Positions 32,501-43,442 of a stretch of 64,000 nt of DNA are shown here, in pieces. The notes below the pieces were generated by a model. It saw nothing but the letters and a program-made list of their open reading frames with translations, was not told the DNA's origin and did no database searches. Location: contig OY747723.1 in NCBI GenBank assembly GCA_963556495.2, positions 15,821,501-15,885,500 on the forward strand. Reading direction: 5' to 3'. The DNA is from Valencia hispanica. Lineage: Eukaryota; Chordata; Actinopteri; Cyprinodontiformes; Valenciidae. How positions within the stretch are numbered: position 1 is the stretch's first letter; every line of letters starts with the position of its first letter. A program made the position numbers and the translations under genes.

Positions 32501-32589
32501 AATGCCCCTACACTGCTTGTAAATGTATTGTTTACACTTTTTATCAGGCATAATTTTGCCCCACTACTTTGCAGCTTGCCGCACACACG

Positions 32590-32592
<3 letters not shown>

Positions 32593-32628
<36 letters not shown>
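32593..32628. repeat. (CA)n microsatellite
   Basis: Uninterrupted CA units, preceded by an imperfect CACACACGCACC stretch. Confidence 0.95.
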
Positions 32629-32630
<2 letters not shown>

Positions 32631-32739
32631 CAATGCCTGCTAGTTAAGTAAAAGCAATAAATGAAGATGTATGTTCTTAACAAGCATCACCTACTGTTAA
32701 AACATTGTCACACCAAATATCACATTTAAATCCGTTTCA

Positions 32740-32860
32740 TTTATACGTTCATACTGGTAAAAGTGAGCATGCCATTCCTATAGTTAATAATGGTAGAGGC
32801 TGCATCATGTTGCGGCTATACTTTTATTCAGCAGGATTTTGTGAAAAACACTTTAAAAGC
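32740..32860 (+). mobile_element. Tc1-like transposase fragment
   Basis: 'ttaataatggtagaggctgc', 'atcatgttgcggctat' and 'attcagcaggat' correspond to the [18 protein letters not shown] block of Tc1 transposases. No flanking parts are recognised, so this is a short remnant. Confidence 0.5.
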
Positions 32861-33438
32861 GGCTTGTTAACATCGCATATTCACATTTAAATTGTACACA
32901 TACCACATATTCAGTTTTTCATTAGTGATGTAATGCAAATGTATGCAATTTACTGTACAAGACTTCAGCCCAAGTTGCATAGTAACATGTATGTTGCTCT
33001 ATATGCTGTTTGTCTCATCCAAATCTTTACATCATCGAGTGTTACTAGAAACATTTGGAGATTAAAGGCACATTTCCCTTCTCAGCTTGCAGCAAGTCTT
33101 CTGAAACTACTCATAGTGGCCCAGTCCTTTCACTTCAGTCCCTCCCAGATGCAGGCAGAGGAAAATGTATGCCCTTCTCCTTTCAGACTGCTAAAGATAG
33201 CCTGACCAATTAAACAGAATAAGAACATTTTAGCAGCAGTAGGAATAATTGTTGTCAGTTTTAAGTAACAGCAGTTAGATCATTTTAAATATTGTTGCTT
33301 TTAAATATTTGTGTAAACTTATGATACTTTTATACAGTTTTATCAGAATTCGAGAATCTTCTACTGGCTTGTGGCTTGTGGTAATGATGGACTCAAACGC
33401 TGAGAGTAAAGACTGCAGAAAAGTGACATTATCAGCCT

Positions 33439-33441
<3 letters not shown>
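32861..33441. other. AT-rich intergenic sequence
   Basis: Nothing recognised. Confidence 0.4.

Positions 33442-33532
<91 letters not shown>
33442..33532. repeat. (TA)n microsatellite, about 91 bp
   Basis: About 45 uninterrupted TA units. They are self-complementary, so cruciform extrusion and assembly length error are likely. Apparent Tyr-Ile open frames across it are artefacts. Confidence 0.97.
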
Positions 33533-33536
<4 letters not shown>

Positions 33537-35079
33537 GGGATGACATGATTAAGGGTCACTGTTCTTATTGTTACAGAAGCTCGCCCATTTGACCTGATGT
33601 TGTAATGTTTTATGTTTTTTCTTAAAGTCCTGAGTGTGGTTTAATCCAAATGAGTTAATTGTATTGATTAAATCCACCCAAACTGGTTGAATACTGAGCA
33701 ACACGATGATCAATCATATCTTCAGGAGTCCTGGGCCGCAAGTTTTAGCTCTCGCACTAATTCAATCCCTATTATCCGGGCTAAGGAGGAGGCTGTAATG
33801 GATTTGTGCACTCTAACAGAAAATGGCTTTTTGAACCAACACACAATTAGCACAAAGAGTTTTTTTGGCAAACCGTACCCGTATCATCAACATAATGGGA
33901 AATAAGCCTGCAGCGTTTTAAATGAGTTAGAAAATGAGGGTGTTAATAAAGTGTACAGAAAGTTTTCAGCTTTAATTTATCATCCTAGACGAGGCCATTA
34001 ATCAAAGCAGCTGTGAAGTGTTGTTTTTACCATTGATTTGAATCTTTTATTTGACCCCTGTAGCTAATTTCTGCAGTATCTACTGTGCATTTAGGCTTTT
34101 CCGCTGGTAAGATATGAACTTCATGCTCCGTTCTGCAACAACTACAAAGAAAACAATAAACGCAACAGTCTCAAATATGAACTTTGGTTGAAATGTTTTC
34201 TACACCCTGCGAAGGTAATTTGATGCATCTGCAGTTGCTTTAACCAAGCATCCACCCTCTTGTGCTATACTGATGCCACTTTTTCAAAACAAGATTTAGG
34301 AACATGGATGCAGAGCGTGTTTACTGGTTTTACAAAAAGGAGTGAAACATGAAGCATTGTAGGAATTTTCTTAAACTGGATGACTTTTCTGTCAGGTTAA
34401 CAAAGCTTCTTGCCGGGTGGCCTAATACTCTGAAAAAGTGCCAAATCAGCCGGTGAGGATTCAGTGTGTGCGGGGATTAAAGCTAAAATCCTTGATTCCG
34501 CGACACCCGTGTATGCAAACACAGTTCGCTACGTTAACCCAGTTTGATATCACAATGCATAATCTCTGCTTTTTTTTTTGGTACACACACACACACGCAC
34601 ACAGGCGCACGCACATGCACAGGAATACACACGGACGTAATCTCTTCTTCTCGCAACTATTGGGGTGTGACCTCCACAGGCTGATGCCTGCTGAGTGACG
34701 GGCCGCTCATCTCTGCACAACACGCTGTTAAACTCATGAAAACACACACACATGCAGGCACGCACACACACTCACACTCTTTTGTACATGCACAAATAAC
34801 ATCTAGATATGCTGCGTACTGCTTTTTGTCAGATTTACTGCGAAGGCAAATGATGTGTTACTTTTTAAACTGCTGTGCTGGTTCCTTTAGTGATGTAAAG
34901 GCCGTCTACTTTTTACTTTGCTTTCTTTAGCCTCTGGTATGTTTACTAACCTTTAGACAGGCAACTATTTCCTATGCAGCTTTGAAGTTAATTACAACTT
35001 ACAGGCAATTGCAACAAAATATGTAGATATGCTAATCTTTGTACAGTTTGACGTTGATCGCCTCATTGTACAGAAATCC
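33533..35079. other. Intergenic with CNE-like core 33690-34030 and CA-rich stretches
   Basis: The core 33690-34030 includes GGCCATTAATCAAAGCAGCTG near 33992, where a homeodomain core, an ATCAAAG TCF/LEF-like word and a CAGCTG E-box lie side by side. Imperfect CA stretches occur at 34583-34625 and 34739-34780. No gene recognised. Confidence 0.3.
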
Positions 35080-35559
35080 TGTACTTCCTTGTCCCTGCTG
35101 ACGGAAAGCATTCCCACAGCATGAGGCTGCCACCACTGTTAAACAATATACATTTTGTGTTCAGTGTGATATGCTACTTTTTTTATTAGAAGTAATGAAG
35201 GAAAAGACATCTTAATACAAATGCAAGCCATACTTTTCAGATTCTTATCATTAAAATGTGGATATTCTGTGTCTTTTTCCTTCCACTCAGAGGCGGAGTG
35301 GCAACCGGGACAACCGGGACTTTTCCCGGTCGGCCAGCTGAAGGATTTACACAGCGGATCACAATTTTAAGCGGCCGCGAGGCAAACGCGACCGGCCTGA
35401 CTCTGAGCTTGTCAAAATCATTAATATTATTATATTCACCACAAATAGCAGTCATATACTCCCAATTAAGGTACCTGTTATGTCCAACCTGTATTTATAT
35501 CAGTTGTTCACTCTATATCTTAGTCATGGTTTTATCTTGCAGAACATTCATGGTCACAG

Positions 35560-35680
35560 ATTAAAAAAATAAAAAAAACCGATTTGATTTGTTTGTTTGT
35601 TCATGAATTTCCTCTTGGGGATCAATAAAGTATCTATCGATCTATCTATCTATCGATCTATCGAACGAACGAACGAACTT
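35560..35680 (+). repeat. LINE 3' tail with (TCTA)n/(CGAA)n
   Basis: 'ttggggatcaataaagtatc' precedes TATCTATC/CGATCTATC units and then GAACGAACGAACGAAC. This is a fish LINE 3' end with a drifting microsatellite tail. The limits upstream are not clear. Confidence 0.6.
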
Positions 35681-36419
35681 ACGTAGAATGGAGCAAAGCC
35701 TCTTGGGAATGCGCTTATCCAATGAACCCAAGGGGAAGGATCTGCGCATGTGTACGCAGCATGATCAGACCTATGTCCACTGACCAATCATAAACCTTTT
35801 TCGGTTCATTTCATCCACTCACAAACGAAGTTGTTTGGTAGTTAATGTTAATTCAAAAGTAAAAAATTAACAGGCATGTATATAAGACCAATCTTTCAAT
35901 GGGACTTAAGGCAGAAGCTTGTCTGTACTACATCGGCATCTCACACCTGTGGTGCATTCAAGGAACGTTCGAAATGTATGGTGAGTTCAAAAACGTAGGA
36001 AAAACGTAGGAAAATAATACCATAAGCAATAAACTTCTGTTTAATGGCAGTTGGCAAGAAACATTTGATGCATGCTAAATATGCCCTACTTATTTTTACA
36101 AAGTACTAAAAAACAAACAAGTATATTCTCTGTATTATCCAAATTGAGGTGTTTATGTCATTGTGTGGATGTCGATTGTGGTATAGCCCTGTGAGTGACA
36201 CTGTTTCACCCTGATTTGGTTGAATGCACTGCACAGAATGATAGTGGAGACAGGACTGACTCTACGGGTGAGCAAGGGTAGGCAATGCCCACCCAAACAG
36301 AGTGCCTTCCCACCCAATAAAAATACAAAGAAACGAATGTGACGTAGCTTAGTCTTCCAATTAAATAGTATAAAACATAGCAGGACATATCTACACTTTT
36401 GATTGGACGTGCTGTAGAT

Positions 36420-36650
36420 ATATAGCTAAAGCTTAATACTGAATATGATATAACTTACATAGAATATCATATAGCCTAAACCTAATATAGAATAGAGTGT
36501 AACTATAATGTATAGCCTAATGTTATTAACCATATATTATATAGCTAAAGCCTAATATTGAATAGGATGTGACTATAATGTAATATATAACATGATATAA
36601 CAATAGTATAATACCTAATATATTTTCTGACCCATAATATATATTTATAC
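36420..36650. repeat. AT-rich imperfect tandem array
   Basis: Units of very roughly 55-65 bp recur around the phrases TATAGCTAAAGCTTAATACTG, TATAGCCTAAACCTAATATAG and TATAGCTAAAGCCTAATATTG, each followed by a GAATAG-type and TAACTATAATG-type phrase. The repeats are diverged and the period varies. Confidence 0.55.
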
Positions 36651-36654
36651 ACAT

Positions 36655-36720
36655 AGATAGATAGATGGATAGATGGATACTTTATAGGATCCCCAAAGGG
36701 AAATTCATGCAACTATCCAT
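36655..36720 (-). repeat. LINE 3' tail, antisense
   Basis: TAGATAGATAGATGGATAG is followed by 'actttataggatccccaaag', the reverse complement of the same kind of tail as at 35.6 kb. The two face each other within one hAT element. Confidence 0.6.
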
Positions 36721-37085
36721 AGTTCCTTTCCCCAAATGTATAGAAATGTTATATTTCAGCTTCTGTTTATTAATGGAAAACCCATAAAAGCTTTAAACCT
36801 ACAATTTATTGTCAATAATGTGCATTTGTCTATTGCCATCTAGTGGTCAGGGTTTATATATCTGGTAAATCCTTCCAAAATGCGTAGTCACAAAGAAACA
36901 ACATAATCTGGGTCTTCGTCCAGTGGGCTGGGGGGGGCTGAATTTTCCCTGTGGATTTTAGTGCCCCACTCCGCCCCTGGTTCCACTTCACAATTATATG
37001 CTATTTTGTGTTGGTGCATCACTTAAAATCCAAGTAAAATACACTACATTTTGTGGTGTAACATGACAATGTGAAAAAAAAAATA

Positions 37086-38029
37086 TTTCTATGAGCAGCA
37101 GCTGCTGTTCAATAGCCGGAGACGGTGCCAAAATCTGACAACAGTATAACAATTTAACAATGATAATTAAAATTGTCTTGCTGCATGAGCTTGACTAAAA
37201 TTCCTTTATGATGTTCAAAAGCATTCCAAAAAAACATGCATTCTGTCACAATAAAAGCTTCCCATGTGTTGACAGAGTCATCACTGCATTACCTTAAATA
37301 TTCATGAAGGGACTTCTTCATCGGTTTTAATAGACGGGTTCTACATCAGCAGGCCAGAGGGATTCAGTGATGAAGCCACTCACCTTAATGTCAGGCACGG
37401 CCAGTTATTAGTTTATTTTTCCAAAGCAAAGTTCCCATACTTGAAACTTTCACTTTTTGTTTCCCTTGCTTTTTTCTGCATTTTCGTTATCCTTTCTCAC
37501 TCACTATATGTGATGCAACATGTTCATCTTTAGTGAAGTAAATCCTTGGCTAAAGCTAAATAATAAAATACTGATTTCACTTCGGAAAGCCTAAGACGCC
37601 TTCATTACCAGCTGAGTGTGACCTGCATGAGGATAAAAGTGCTACTCCTCTGAACTTTCACTTGGTGGTTCCTTACTGCCGGATGTGAGTGGTTGATTTA
37701 GATAAGGCCAATTCAACCTAAAGGAGCTAATTTTTGTCGACCAAATCATGGAACTACTTAATGAAAAGGTCCTGTGATAACCAAATGAAAGTATCCTTTC
37801 TCTGATCACCACTTGTCAACCCATTAATTAGCAAAATTTAAAAAATATGCTAACAAACCAGATCCTGTTGAAATACTTTACTTTGAAAGTTCTACTTTGT
37901 GACAGGAAGAAAAATAAGGTTATCCATTAATCTGCTCACACTTGGTTTATGAGATAAATTAAGTGCATCCCAATATCTAACAGATTGTAATCTGGAATCG
38001 ACTATTTTTCACCAGTATATTACACCATT
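37086..38029. other. Intergenic with possible CNE at 37270-37430
   Basis: The stretch 37270-37430 has TTAAATATTCATGAAGG and GGCACGGCCAGTTATTAG and is less repetitive than its flanks. No gene is recognised. Confidence 0.25.
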
Positions 38030-38150
38030 GTAGAGAAATATTGGCCCATTGTTTACTGCAGCCTTGCTTCAGTTCATTGAGGTCTGCAGACGTTTATTTC
38101 TGCACAGCTCCTTTGCGGTCCAGCAATATTATTACGTTTAATTTGAGTTC
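38030..38150 (-). mobile_element. Tc1-like fragment
   Basis: 'tattggcccattgtttactg', 'cttcagttcattgaggtctg' and 'tttatttctgcacagctcct' recall the antisense of a Tc1 transposase helix-turn-helix/linker segment. No arms were seen. Confidence 0.45.
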
Positions 38151-39379
38151 TTTGTGTTTCCTTGGCTCTAGCACTAAAAACCAGAGCTGCCCAAGTTCAC
38201 AGCTGGACCAGAGGAAAGCATCTAGGGGCTGGCTCATGGGGAACAGCAGCCATTCAACATATTGTAAGCGCCATGTTTAAAACTCTGGAATTTATTTTAG
38301 TTTTTGATCGGTCAAAACATAAAAACCACATGCTTCTTAAAAAAAAATCCATTCTATAATGCAGTTTATTTTGAGTTTAAGTAGGTCAATGTTCACGGCG
38401 GATTATTTCCCCAGAATCCATAAACATAATTTGACTCAGTTCTTTAACACCGTTGGTCTTTAATATCACCAGTTGGTTTAAATAAATCCTGTCCTTATGC
38501 TTTAGTTTAACTTCTGTGTTTCCAGCCATTTTTGTTTTATACATGTTGCTTTCTCTAGGCAACCTTTTTCAAAGAAGTCATGCTTTTTCATTAATTTTCA
38601 TAATTGCACCGTCATAGCTTTTAGCATTTATCATGCAAAGTAAGGCCTGTAGAAGCAGAGATGGAGCTCTTGCAAGATTCTTAGCTGGTGTATTTTCTCC
38701 AACATTACACCAACAATGGCCAGAACTTTAGTTCTTTAAAGAGGTATTAATGATCCGTTTTTATGTCCATTGGTTAACAGCACCTGGCTGCCACTTTCCA
38801 TCCTTAATCCTAAGAAAGCAGCAAGGCTTTACTCATCAAAACATTTTCCCATCATTGTATTTCACATTTTGCCATGAGCTCAAGCAATATCATTGAAGTA
38901 CAATTTCATGTTAATCCAGACCTCATTCATGCTTTTGATGCAAGGTGCTTCATCCAGTAAAACAATTTACACCGTAGACCCAAACTTGGATCCGTTGACT
39001 ATTTTCTGTTTCCACCAGTTCACCTTTTACAGCACTTTCAAACGGTCCAGCAGTTTCCCCTTCATATCTGCACCTGGCACACATCAGACCTGTGGACTGA
39101 CGGTAAACACCCATTGGATAATATTTACAGAGCATTTACAAAGCCACTTTTCTGACCGAGTTATAGGTGCTCTGCCGATGTTTATCGCCGAGGGCATTGA
39201 TCCGTGTCTCATCATGCAAAGGTTGGGCCCTGGAAAGGTTAATTGGGAAACAAAACAACATAACAGTTGGAAGTTATGTAGATTTAGTGGGTTTCCTGTT
39301 GGTGCTCTTATGGACAATAAAGGGAAATTAAATGGGGGATTCTTTTCAACATATGTAACCTGGCAAGCCATCCTATATA
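38151..39379. other. Intergenic; long open frame at 38893-39432 judged non-coding
   Basis: A 179-codon plus frame starts at 38893 and runs on into the terminal repeat of the next Tc1 element, so its end is set by the insertion. Residue content is unlike a folded domain and nothing is recognised. The part 38780-39350 may be a conserved noncoding segment. Confidence 0.25.
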
Positions 39380-39762
39380 CAGTGCTCAGCATAAATGAGT
39401 ACACCACACTACATTTGTCAGAAATCCCTTAGTTTCCTTTCAGAGTCAACATTTCCTATGGATTACTATACTACAAAATACTCCCACTAATGTGAGCCAA
39501 CGATTTCAAACAAGTTTTGTTAATTTGCACACACAAAAAGTGTTTTTCCTAACAAATCCATTCAAGCCCATGTTGCAAAAATGAGTACACCCCATTTAAA
39601 GTCTTAGGAGGAAAGTCAAACTTAAGACTACAAAATTCCAATTAACAAGAATTCACCCACAGGTTAGTCTAATTATTCATTTAAGAGGTGTTCAGCAGAC
39701 AGGTGACTATAAAAGGGGCTTACTTAACAAAGACAACCCCTTCCCATTTCATACTGTCAGCA

Positions 39763-41063
39763 ATGGCACCACATGAAAGAGAAATGTCACCAAACCTGAG
39801 AAAGATAGAATAGAATTGAATAGTTTTTATTATTGTGTCTTGCTTACACACTGTATGCCCGGCCCTTATGGGCTTATAAGGCACCAATTACACCAAACAA
39901 ATAAAAAAATAACATAAACAGTTGTCAGACAGTCAGACAGTAGGCACAACATACATAAACTTATTTGAATAAACAAGTCTGCCGCCTTGTCCAGGCTTTA
40001 CACACAAAAGTAGCCAATTTAAACACATTAAAATTACACAACCATTTCATCTTGTCGTCATCACTAATGTCACCAAACCTGAGAAAGGAAATAATTTCTG
40101 CACAAAAAGGGCTACAAGAAGACCAGCAAAGCTTTACATATCAGTCAGAATACTGTAGCAAAAGTGATCCAACAATTTCAGAAATATGGAAGTGCAACCA
40201 TCTCACAGACGTCCAGGCTGTCTATGGAAGTTAACATCTCAAAAGAAGCGTCTTCTGATGAGAAAAAGTTTGAAGCAAATCGCCATGCAAGTTCACTGCA
40301 GTTAGCCAAAGAAGTAGAAAGCCAAACTGGAGTGACTGTTTCACGTGACATCCCACACTGCGGAGGAATGGCATGCATGGGTATCGTCCACAAAGGAAGC
40401 CTCTCCTAATGCCCAAGCACAAAAAAGCATGCCTAGAATTTGCAAGGGCCCATGCTGAAAAAGATGAACACTACTAATAATATACTCTGTACTCTGGAGT
40501 GATGAGACTAAGATCACTGATTTTGGAACTAAGGGCTTCAAAACTGTATGGCGTCGCAAAGGTGAGGAATCCCAAGAAAACATAATGGTGACTACAGTGA
40601 AATATGGTGGTAACAGTGTCCTCATGTGGGGCTGCATGAGTGCTGCTGGTGTTGGGGAACTGCATTTCATTGATGGTATCATGAACTCACAGATGTACTG
40701 CTCTATAAGGAAAGTGAAGATGCTACCATCACTCTGTGCCCTCGGTCGTCGTGCACTTTTCCAACACGACAATGATCCAAAACACACATCTAAAGCTACC
40801 GCTACATTTTTGAAGACGAACAGGGTGAAGGTGATTGAATGGCCACGTCTCCTGATCTGAACCCAGTTGAACAACTATGGGGAATTCTGAAGAGAAAAGT
40901 TGAGCATCACTGTTCATCCAGCCTCCAGGCTCTAAAAGAGGTTCTTCTTGAAGAATGGAAAAAGACAGATGTTACAATATGTCGCCAACTTGTTCATTCC
41001 ATGCCTAGAAGACTTGGTGCTGTCCTTAAAAATAGCAGCAGTCATACAAAATACTTGATGTAG
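39763..41063 (+). pseudogene. Broken Tc1-like transposase
   Basis: The start MAPHEREMSPNLRK (39763) is cut by a LINE end after residue 14; the frame resumes near 40088 with EIISAQKG. After further frame changes come WSDETKITDFG (first Asp, about 40497) and VTTVKYGGNSVLMWGCMSAAG (40585-40650). Next is [12 protein letters not shown] (second Asp, about 40760-40795), then a one- or two-base change at about 40842-40850. SPDLNPVEQLW (Glu, about 40848-40880) follows to a stop at 41063. All DDE residues are legible but in different frames. Confidence 0.85.
39805..40065 (-). mobile_element. 261-bp truncated LINE end with 22-bp target duplication
   Basis: The insert is bounded by identical 22-bp copies (39783-39804 and 40066-40087, beginning AATGTCACC and ending GAGAAAG). 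On the minus strand it ends in ATTCTATTCTATTCT-type repeats at 39805-39825, preceded by 'cagtgtgtaagcaagacaca', so it is a 3'-end retroposition in antisense. The long perfect target duplication and simple-repeat tail fit target-primed reverse transcription. Confidence 0.85.
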
Positions 41064-41283
41064 TGTTTTTTTGCTGGGTGTATTCATTTCTGCTTTACCT
41101 AATTTGAGTAAAACCGAAGATTTTGTGATATAAGTTATATTGTTAACCTTAATTTCATGTTACGGAGTTAAAAAAGTGTTCAATAAAACTTAGCCATGTG
41201 AATATTTTGGACATTGTTCATTGAGATATTGATACAAATCTTAGTTTTCAAAGGGCCTGTACTTATTTATGCTGAGCACTGTA

Positions 41284-42540
41284 TATACAAATATATAGTC
41301 TGGCCTCGACCCATAGACAAACTCAATCATGGGGTGGAATCTATGGTTGTCTTTCAAACTGTCTCTGCACGCAATTGGACAGTGCTACAATCAGAGCTAG
41401 GAACAACGTGACATATTCATAGTGACAGAAATCTGTCAACGGGGCAGTCCGCCATACACCATCGAAGAACAGGGCAGTCATTGGGTGCAACATGAACGAC
41501 TTCTGTTGTTTTTGTCAGGAAAACATGAGAATATCTGGTGTACTGACAACAGACCGTACCTTAGCCGCCACCACCTTTGTTGTTTTGCATCTCCTTGCAG
41601 CTCTGCCATAAACCCAACGTCTCTCTACAAACATAGAGCGCTGTGATTGGCCTGGCCTACACTTAGCCGAGCCAATGGTTGACCTGCTGATGCTGCAATG
41701 GAGAGTGGCTAGACCAACCTGCAGAGCAAAATTTTTGTTACTGCAACGGTTTGTCTAGATTTCTAGGCTACAACATATGTGTATATTTAGCTAGATAGTT
41801 GTATATATCGAAGCAGGAACAAGAAATTGCATAAATTCACATCATGTCACGTTGTGTACATGTTTATTTTGCCACTTTCAATGCAAACCGATCAGGCATA
41901 TCATTTTGATCAATGGCACACTGCCAGCTTTTCGCATTGCCTACGAAAAGTTGGCAATTTTTTTTTTGTATTCATTTTTTACCAGTTTTCTATTCGGGAT
42001 CAACCTAGCTAGATGTTTTGATGAGCTTTTTAGTTCCATATTTCCTAAAACAAACTTTTAAGCATAATTTCGGCAGAAGATAAAACAGACGAGGCAAATG
42101 GGTGATTCATATTTCTGTTTTGTCTTTGTAATAAATTTTTTTTGCATTTAGTCAGGGAACATTGTGCTGATTTGTTTGATTGTTACTGAAACGTTTTAGA
42201 ACCGTACATCCCTAATTTGAAATACTGAAATATATTTTAACATCATTATCTTAATACGATACTAAAATAAGCTGCTGCTTTTCTCAGGCCATTTAGACTT
42301 TGTGCAGCTCTTTCATTGTAAGGTTCTTTATTGTTTCTTGTGTATGTGTCATTGTTTGAGCCTTACATACGATTGACACCTTAGTTCTGTGTAACGGGTT
42401 CTATCAGCCCTCTGCAGGTCTCAGGCTGCCTTATGTACAATGTTATTTCCACGCTGATGTTTTTGAATTACACTGTAAGAAACTGGAACTAGGGCCAAAC
42501 CAGGGATCCGAGAGGTCCTCAAGCTGAAGAGGAGCCACTT
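41284..42540. other. AT-rich intergenic sequence
   Basis: No gene or nameable element. It is AT-rich with T-tracts. Confidence 0.35.
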
Positions 42541-43060
42541 TACAAACAATTCATCACCTCACTGTGGCCTGTCTCATCTCTTCCTCCCTATGTCTCTCTC
42601 CCACTCCCTCTCTTTCCACTGCTCTCACAAAAAAAATCATTTTCTTTTTGTTCTCCAGTTTCCCCCTGTCTCCCCCCATCCTCTCTGCTGTCTCTCCATT
42701 TCCATCTAATCCCAGAGGAGTAAGCTTAGGTTCTGTTTCGGCGTATAGATATCTGACCTCAGCATCGCCTCTAATCCGGCTTAGTTCACTTAATGATGCC
42801 ACTTGTGGTGCCACGAACGCCACTGAGAAGTCTATAAAAGCCTTCCATTAAAATGCAAATCTGAGCTGGTGGAGAGAAGCTAAGCGACACAAAAGTGGGA
42901 AAATTTGACCATGGACCCCTTCTTCTTCCTCTCTCAGCTATGCAGCCGACGCCCCCAACCTCAATAATAACTGATCCTGTGATTAGGTGCACTGAGACAT
43001 GTTGCCATTGAAATAGACCCCCGTTCACAACAGAGAAAAAAAATATACCTATTTTATTTC
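42541..43060. other. Candidate conserved noncoding block with octamer
   Basis: 42720-42980 is mixed in composition, with CACTTAATGATGCCAC and a perfect POU octamer ATGCAAAT at 42853-42860 next to CCATTAAA. The preceding 42560-42700 is pyrimidine-rich. Conflicting open frames exist on both strands and none is recognised. Confidence 0.35.
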
Positions 43061-43375
43061 ACTGGGAGCTTGTGCATTTCCCTCCCTTGTTGTTGTCAGG
43101 AAATGAACAAACGGTTATCACTGTTCGCGGGAAAAATCTCTGATCTTTTGGCCAGCTTTTCCCAGCTGATGCTATTTTCTCCTTACAAGGCAGGAAATGA
43201 AATTTCTCTGTGCGCTGTATCACCTCTTGCTTTCTGCCTTCTTTTCTGCTTTACCTTTTTATCAGAATATCCTTTTAGTGGGAGCAAGAAGAAGAAAAAG
43301 AAGCAGCAGCTCTACTCTCTATCTCAAAATAGAGGAGTTGTCTCGAGCAATAACATGCCATCTACATCCGAGCAG

Positions 43376-43377
<2 letters not shown>

Positions 43378-43440
<63 letters not shown>
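43378..43440. repeat. (AC)n microsatellite, about 63 bp
   Basis: An uninterrupted run of about 31 units. A 179-codon frame crossing it encodes a His-Thr run and is an artefact of the repeat. Confidence 0.97.

Positions 43441-43442
<2 letters not shown>

Larger units (their letters stand above)
35288..36979. mobile_element. hAT-type element, 1,692 bp, non-autonomous
   Basis: Termini CAGAGGCGGAGTGG (35288-35301) and CCACTCCGCCCCTG (36966-36979) are inverses with one mismatch in 14. The flanking 8-mers CTTCCACT (35280-35287) and GTTCCACT (36980-36987) differ only at the first base, an 8-bp target duplication. It has no transposase frame; the interior holds a GC-rich start, two LINE-tail traces in opposite orientation and an AT-rich imperfect tandem array. 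Confidence 0.8.
35080..37085 (-). mobile_element. Tc1-like relic split by a hAT element
   Basis: The left part (about 35086-35180) reads 'ccttgtccctgctgacggaa', 'cacagcatgaggctgccacc', the antisense of a conserved transposase block. The right part (about 36981-37085) reads 'ttccacttcacaattata', 'ttgtggtgtaacatgac', a terminal arm. They are joined only if the hAT element at 35288-36979 is removed. Confidence 0.65.
39380..41281 (+). mobile_element. Tc1-like element, short arms, broken by a LINE end
   Basis: Left end CAGTGCTCAGCATAAATGAG (39380). The right end, reversed, is CAGTGCTCAGCATAAATAAG (ending 41281). TA flanks both sides (39378-39379, 41282-41283). Strong terminal identity covers about 25 bp; an inner AAAATGAGTACACC motif near 39577-39591 repeats the outer ATGAGTACACC, giving IR/DR-like spacing. 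Without its 261-bp insertion and one target copy it is about 1.62 kb, the usual length. Confidence 0.88.

Noticed and set aside
33275..33559. Open frames with Tyr-Ile repeats on both strands
   Set aside because: They are produced by the (TA)n tract and are not proteins.
35637..35680. CRISPR-like or direct-repeat array
   Set aside because: The TCTA and GAAC units are a simple-sequence tail of a retroposon without spacers.
38893..39432. 179-codon open frame as a host gene
   Set aside because: It runs into the terminal repeat of the adjacent Tc1 element, has no recognisable domain or splice support, and a shorter frame lies antisense.
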